This document shows, in pieces, positions 60,675 to 64,000 of a stretch of 64,000 nt of DNA. The position numbers were made by a program, and so were the translations under genes. Location: assembly GCA_029785195.1 (NCBI GenBank), contig JAFMAD010000001.1:345269-409268 (forward strand), in the 5' to 3' direction. Below the pieces are notes generated by a model that saw only the letters and a list, made by a program, of their open reading frames with translations, had not been told where the DNA came from and made no database searches. Numbering within the stretch: the stretch's first letter is position 1; every line of letters starts with the position of its first letter. The stretch comes from Nitrososphaerota archaeon (GTDB lineage: Archaea; Thermoproteota; Nitrososphaeria; Nitrososphaerales; Gagatemarchaeaceae).

Positions 60675-61385
60675 TCAGCGGGAGAGGACCATGGCCATGA
60701 GGAACGCGGCCGCGGCGATGACTGTGAGCACTATCCCCTTGAGGACGGCCTCGAGCTTCGAAGCCAGAGGGGAGCTCCCGCCCCCCTCCTGCTTGATCGC
60801 CTTGTAAGGCCTGGAGGCGCTGATCTCGACGTAAGCGGTGAAGAAGCCGAAGAGCCCGGCGGCGATTGACGCGAGGCTCACGGTGTCCGTCTGGACCACG
60901 AACCCTGCGATGACGGGGAGGAAACCCCAGGACGTCGCGAACCACAGGTCTGTGTGGAACGCCCCGCCGAAGAGCTCGAGGTTGTAAGCGAGCAGGAAGA
61001 AGAGTTCGACGGCCCCCACCAGGAGCAGCAGCGGAGCGAACGTCACCCCCAGGTAGAGGCCCAGCCCCAGGGACGGGACGAGCGCGGCCGTAGCCAGGGC
61101 CGCGAGCTGCCTTCGCGAGAGGAAATCCCCCCACGGCCTGTTGGGGGCCATGGCGTCGAGTGAGTGGGCTGAGACGCCCACGGCGAGGAGGTAGGCGACC
61201 GCCAAAGCCGCCATCCTATCAAAGCGATCCACCGGGGCGATGAGGGACCCTATCAGGACGTAGCTGGCGTTCATGATAGAGTAAGGGTAGAAGCTGAGCC
61301 CCACGAGCAGCCTGAAGCGTCTGGGCCCCCTCCGGGGGACATACCACTCGTTTGCTCGCGTCCCTTCTCCGTCCGCCTGACCCAA
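60675..61385 (-). CDS. UbiA-like membrane protein
   Basis: About 236 residues from TTG 61385, some 26 bp from the TATA-like TCAATAGTGC (minus). Seven or eight hydrophobic helices are predicted. GVSAHSLDAMAPNRPWG lies where UbiA prenyltransferases carry the first Asp motif, and ISASRPYKAIKQEGGGS follows a late helix. The usual N-x-x-x-D-x-x-x-D motif is not intact, so prenyl transfer is unproven. The divergent UbiE-like methyltransferase gene suggests a quinone or prenyl-lipid link. Confidence 0.6.
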   Translation of the reverse strand: MGQADGEGTRANEWYVPRRGPRRFRLLVGLSFYPYSIMNASYVLIGSLIAPVDRFDRMAALAVAYLLAVGVSAHSLDAMAPNRPWGDFLSRRQLAALATAALVPSLGLGLYLGVTFAPLLLLVGAVELFFLLAYNLELFGGAFHTDLWFATSWGFLPVIAGFVVQTDTVSLASIAAGLFGFFTAYVEISASRPYKAIKQEGGGSSPLASKLEAVLKGIVLTVIAAAAFLMAMVLSR

Positions 61386-61475
61386 GAGGCTCGAGCGACG
61401 CACTGCGCACTATTGACCGTTTCCTGAGACGGCGCACCGCCAAGCGGATAAGAGGGGAGGCCCCCGCCGTCGCGG

Positions 61476-62195
61476 ATGGGAGCCGCAGCTACCGCCGCGG
61501 ATGGAATGAAGCGGACTTCGTCAAGGATATTCGCCGGGCTGGCGAGGTCCTACGAGAAGGCGCTGGACTACGCTACCATGTTCCAGGACAGGCGGTGGAA
61601 GACCTGGGTCATGCGGAGGGTGAAGTCGGGGAGCGGCGGACTGGTCCTTGACGTAGGTAGCGGGACCCTGGTTCTGGAAGAGCGCCTTGCTGGGGCTGGG
61701 TTCACGTTCGTCGCCATAGACCTCTCACCGGAGATGGTACGGGTCGCGATGGGGAAAGGCCTCTCGAACGTTGACGCCGTCCTCAACGGGGACGCGGAGT
61801 TCCTCCCTTTCCCGGACGGATCCTTCGACTCCGTGGTCAGCTGCTACGTCCCGAAGTATGTAGACGTAGAGAGGTTCGCCAGGGAGCTCGCGAGGGTGGC
61901 GAAACCTGGAGGGGCTGTCGTGCTGTACGACTTCGCCAGGCCCAGGGGAGCGCTCGCCCCTTTCCTTGATCTGTACATACAGGGAGGGCTGAGGCTCGTG
62001 GGCGTCGTATTCGGCCTCGCGGGGAGGGGCGAGGCATTCACCTTCGGAATGCTCCCCCGGATAATCAGGGAGACGACTTGGGACCTCGAGATGGTCGGCG
62101 CGATGGAGTCCAACGGGTTCGTCGAGATCGAGTCTGCCCGGCTGACCGGAGGGGTGGTCTTCGCCTGCAGCGGGCGGCGCAGGGCTAGCGCTTAG
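61476..62195 (+). CDS. Class I SAM-dependent methyltransferase, UbiE/COQ5-like
   Basis: 239 residues from ATG 61476, 23-30 bp after TATA-like GATAAGAG (ATG 61506 also possible). LVLDVGSGTLVLEERLAGAG is motif I, FVAIDLSPEMVRVAMGKGLS motif II, and DGSFDSVVSCYVPKYVDVER and VAKPGGAVVLYDFARP follow. This fits the UbiE/MenG type, though many other lipid methyltransferases share it. The pairing with a UbiA-like gene supports a quinone-like substrate. Confidence 0.85.
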   Translation: MGAAATAADGMKRTSSRIFAGLARSYEKALDYATMFQDRRWKTWVMRRVKSGSGGLVLDVGSGTLVLEERLAGAGFTFVAIDLSPEMVRVAMGKGLSNVDAVLNGDAEFLPFPDGSFDSVVSCYVPKYVDVERFARELARVAKPGGAVVLYDFARPRGALAPFLDLYIQGGLRLVGVVFGLAGRGEAFTFGMLPRIIRETTWDLEMVGAMESNGFVEIESARLTGGVVFACSGRRRASA

Positions 62196-62200
62196 ATACC
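62191..62200 (+). promoter_or_regulatory. TATA-like element before the structured 62.2-62.7 kb region
   Basis: CTTAGATACC overlaps the stop of the UbiE-like gene. By the spacing seen elsewhere in the window it would start transcription near 62220-62225, roughly 450 bp before the MFS start. No other TATA-like box is evident in front of that MFS gene. Confidence 0.35.
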
Positions 62201-62221
62201 TTTGCGGGCTCCCTTCGGCTT

Positions 62222-62670
62222 GTGAGACGGGGCTCCGCAGTTGGAATCGAAGCGGCAACGACGGCGGACCCCTGGCTGATTAGGAGACTCGTCGAGCCAA
62301 TGCGGAGCGGACGTTCGTCCCTGCCGAGGGTGCGGCCTCCGCGGAAGGATCTGGGCGCGGCCCCATATGTCCCACTGGTGGCGCGCCGGGCCAGTTCGGG
62401 CGAGTCGTGGAGGAGCTCGTGGAATTTACCTGAGGGAGACGGGGGCCCGAGGACCCTGCGCTGCGGGAACCGGCGGGAATCACGCGGCGGGGAGCTCAAG
62501 GCAGGTGGCCCATCTCTGGGTAGGCCAGGGGGAGAGGCAGCCCCCTCAGCGTTCGGGGTCCCGCCTAAGGGCGAACGCGGGGGTGTGCGGCTCCAGTTTT
62601 CTCCGACGCTCTCCGCCGGTGCGCGGAGGCTCGAGGGGACGATGAAGCCAGGGGACTCGGCTCCTACGAG
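62222..62670 (+). ncRNA. Candidate structured non-coding RNA or long leader
   Basis: About 450 bp with no credible protein: the open frames on both strands are arginine/proline/glycine-rich and match nothing. Several perfect stems occur on one strand: GCGGAG/CTCCGC (62302-62307 with 62337-62342) enclosing GGAC-GTTC-GTCC (62309-62320); AGGGGG/CCCCCT (62527-62532 with 62541-62546); GCGTTCG/CGAACGC (62549-62555 with 62572-62578); and CTCCGC/GCGGAG (62611-62616 with 62623-62628). The hallmark sequences of RNase P RNA and SRP RNA were not found. The ends are approximate and the strand is inferred from the upstream TATA-like box. Confidence 0.35.
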
Positions 62671-63861
62671 TTGAGCTACAGGCAGCCGCAGAGCGGGGGA
62701 CCGCTTCCCATCTACCTCGCCAAGGGCGGGAGGGTTTTCGTCTCTGGACTGCTCAGCATCACCCTCCCGTTCTACCTTAGGGCCATCGGCTACGGGCCCT
62801 ACTTCCAAGGGCTCGCCCTGGTGGCCATTCTTGCAGGGAACACTGCTTCGAACCTGGCGCTAACCTACCTCGACTCCAGCGTGGGGAGGAAGAGGCTACT
62901 GCAGGCGTTCAGCCTCCTCATGGTCGCTGCTGGGGTGGTCCTGGCCCTGGACAGGGCCGCCGCTGCGATAATCCTGGCATGTCTGGCAGGTAACATCAGC
63001 AGCACCGGTACAGAGGCGGGGCCCTTCCAGTCCATCGAAGCGGGAATTCTCCCCGAACTGAGCCGCGAAGGGTCGATCGTCAAGGCCTTCGGGAGATACA
63101 ACATGATCGGCTACATCGCGGCAGCGCTGGGCCAGCTCGCGTCCTCTGGTCCCGGGATCCTCCGGGACAGTCCCGCCGCGTTCCATGTGGTGTTCGCGGG
63201 ATTCGCCGTAGTGGGGGCCGTCCTCTTCGCGGTATACAGCAGGCTGAGAGGCCTCGAAGGGAGCAGGGCTGTGAAGCCAGGGCTGGCGAACCTCAGCGAG
63301 CTGGCGAGGAAGGACCTTGTGCGGCTCTCAGGGCTGTTCTCCGTGGACTCGTTCGGCGGGGTCTTCGTCACCACGTATCTCCTTTCGATCTGGTTTAGTT
63401 CGACATTCGGCCTCCAGCTCGAATACCTCGGACCGATATTCTTCGCTGCGAGCGTGATATCTGCGGCATCGACCTATGGAGCGGCCATAATCGCGTTACG
63501 GATCGGCAATCTGAGGACGATGGTCTATACCCATCTCGCCTCGAACGCGTTCCTCGTCCTCATGGGTCTCGCTGGGTCTCTACCGCTCGCGCTCCTCTTC
63601 CTATTCATCCGCCAGAGCATGTCGCAGATGGACGTACCGACGAGGCAGGCGCTGATGACCGAGATGTTCCGTAAAGAAGAGAGAGTCCAGGCCTACGCGG
63701 TCACCAACGCCCTCAGGAGCGCAGGCTCGTTCGTGGGTGGCCCAGCCTCGGCTGTGATCCTCGGGCTAGGGGTGACCTCGGCGCTCCCGTTCGCTGGCGG
63801 TGTCACCAAGATAGGCTATGATATCTTGACGTTCGTCAGTTACAGGAAGAGATACCGCTAG
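62671..63861 (+). CDS. MFS transporter
   Basis: 396 residues with about 12 hydrophobic segments from TTG 62671. The region TYLDSSVGRKRLLQAFSLLM stands for the 2-3 loop motif A, and MDVPTRQALMTEMFRKEER in the second half is a pattern seen in putative drug or sugar MFS carriers. Neither a ribosome-binding stretch nor a TATA box precedes the TTG, so it may be expressed from the upstream promoter with a long leader. Substrate unknown. Confidence 0.86.
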   Translation: MSYRQPQSGGPLPIYLAKGGRVFVSGLLSITLPFYLRAIGYGPYFQGLALVAILAGNTASNLALTYLDSSVGRKRLLQAFSLLMVAAGVVLALDRAAAAIILACLAGNISSTGTEAGPFQSIEAGILPELSREGSIVKAFGRYNMIGYIAAALGQLASSGPGILRDSPAAFHVVFAGFAVVGAVLFAVYSRLRGLEGSRAVKPGLANLSELARKDLVRLSGLFSVDSFGGVFVTTYLLSIWFSSTFGLQLEYLGPIFFAASVISAASTYGAAIIALRIGNLRTMVYTHLASNAFLVLMGLAGSLPLALLFLFIRQSMSQMDVPTRQALMTEMFRKEERVQAYAVTNALRSAGSFVGGPASAVILGLGVTSALPFAGGVTKIGYDILTFVSYRKRYR

Positions 63862-63897
63862 GGGGCGATATTTCGTAAAGGCGAAGATCTTGTAGAA

Positions 63898-64000
63898 GTG
63901 GCAAACCGGCAAGCTCGGCTCGGGGGTATGCGGCCGTCGCTTGAAAACGAGGACCTCGCGGGTCCTGGCATATGGCCCTACGAGAGGGGGGAGACTCTCC
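63898..64000 (+). CDS. Start of an unidentified gene, cut by the window edge
   Basis: GTG 63898 opens a frame that remains open to the last base; ATG 63928 is in the same frame (MRPSLENEDLAGPGIWPYER). A TATA-like GATATTTC (about 63867-63873) lies 25-31 bp before the GTG, matching the leaderless pattern. Only about 34 residues are visible, so no function can be proposed. Confidence 0.45.
   Translation, partial: MANRQARLGGMRPSLENEDLAGPGIWPYERGETL

Noticed and set aside
62222..62670. RNase P RNA or SRP RNA
   Set aside because: Neither GAGGAAAGTC/ACAGAA (RNase P) nor the GGAAGG...AGCAG helix 8 core (SRP) was found on either strand.
62185..62808. 207- and 150-residue frames on either strand of the 62.2-62.7 kb region
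   Set aside because: Arg/Pro/Gly-rich composition, no family pattern, overlap with neighbouring genes; typical of random frames in GC-rich DNA.
1..64000. CRISPR arrays, insertion sequences, rRNA genes
   Set aside because: No regularly spaced repeats, transposase motifs or rRNA signatures were noticed while reading the window; a small or degenerate element could still be missed by eye.

Overview
This 64-kb window is GC-rich, gene-dense archaeal chromosome. Support for Archaea: most transcription units have an A/T-rich TATA-like box 22-36 bp before an ATG, GTG or TTG (leaderless style); two tRNA genes carry introns; and the housekeeping genes are archaeal types (PyrI regulatory chain, class I CCA-adding enzyme, ThpR, a TrmG10/Trm11-type methylase, GPN-loop GTPase, HerA-like ATPase, four-part pyruvate:ferredoxin oxidoreductase, PPDK, UPF0200/DUF54 pair). 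Family resemblance suggests a TACK archaeon, perhaps a heterotrophic Nitrososphaeria relative; that placement is inference. I see no rRNA, CRISPR array or insertion sequence.

Layout. 0-4.2 kb: end of pyrB, then pyrI and pyrC, with an amidase and a hot-dog thioesterase opposite. 4.2-9.3 kb: HerA-like ATPase, deoC, a four-CBS protein behind a 16-bp palindrome, a fragment of a COG2403-type protein beside intron-containing tRNA-Ser(UGA), and a GNAT enzyme. 9.3-14.5 kb: an acyl-CoA block (3-hydroxyacyl-CoA dehydrogenase, thioesterase, two crotonases, thiolase) and a cobalamin adenosyltransferase. 14.6-18.7 kb: DUF2203, an amidohydrolase, peroxiredoxin, a small zinc protein, GNAT and malic enzyme. 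18.7-21.4 kb: copper handling by a free YHS protein, a YHS-headed P-type ATPase and a separate HMA chaperone. 21.5-25.7 kb: M20 peptidase, a saccharopine-dehydrogenase-like enzyme and a 14-TM MFS exporter.

25.7-31.7 kb looks like an aromatic-compound island: HpaB-type monooxygenase, extradiol dioxygenase, flavin reductase, FAH-family hydrolase, acetoacetate-decarboxylase-like enzyme and an MFS carrier. 31.7-35.6 kb holds a channel-like protein with a degenerate filter, PadR and SHOCT-membrane genes, GNAT, a 53-residue lysine-rich protein, a methyltransferase and a DUF998 protein. 35.8-39.7 kb is PPDK with a 412-residue LAGLIDADG intein immediately before the Ser-His of the catalytic site. 39.8-44.2 kb: an MFS gene with an apparent 5' frameshift and porGD-A-B.

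44.3-53.3 kb is information processing: tRNA-Pro(GGG) with an intron inside the anticodon stem, COG2112 kinase, cca, thpR, UPF0200, DUF54, RNase Z, TrmG10-type methylase, prs, a zinc ribbon, Nudix, CinA/MoaB-like and GPN GTPase. 53.3-60.6 kb covers propionyl-type metabolism: methylisocitrate lyase, citrate/methylcitrate synthase, MeaB, both methylmalonyl-CoA mutase subunits and an acyl-CoA dehydrogenase. 60.6-64 kb holds a UbiA-like protein divergent from a UbiE-like methyltransferase, a roughly 450-bp stretch without a credible ORF but with several perfect hairpins, an MFS gene and a partial gene at the edge.

Together the genes suggest a heterotroph that oxidises fatty or branched acyl-CoAs, and possibly phenolics, to acetyl- and propionyl-CoA. 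Propionyl-CoA could leave through B12-dependent mutase and/or the methylcitrate route, with POR, malic enzyme and PPDK linking C3 and C4 pools. Strongest leads: the PPDK intein, the anticodon-stem tRNA-Pro intron, the structured 62.2-62.7 kb region and the channel/PadR/SHOCT group.
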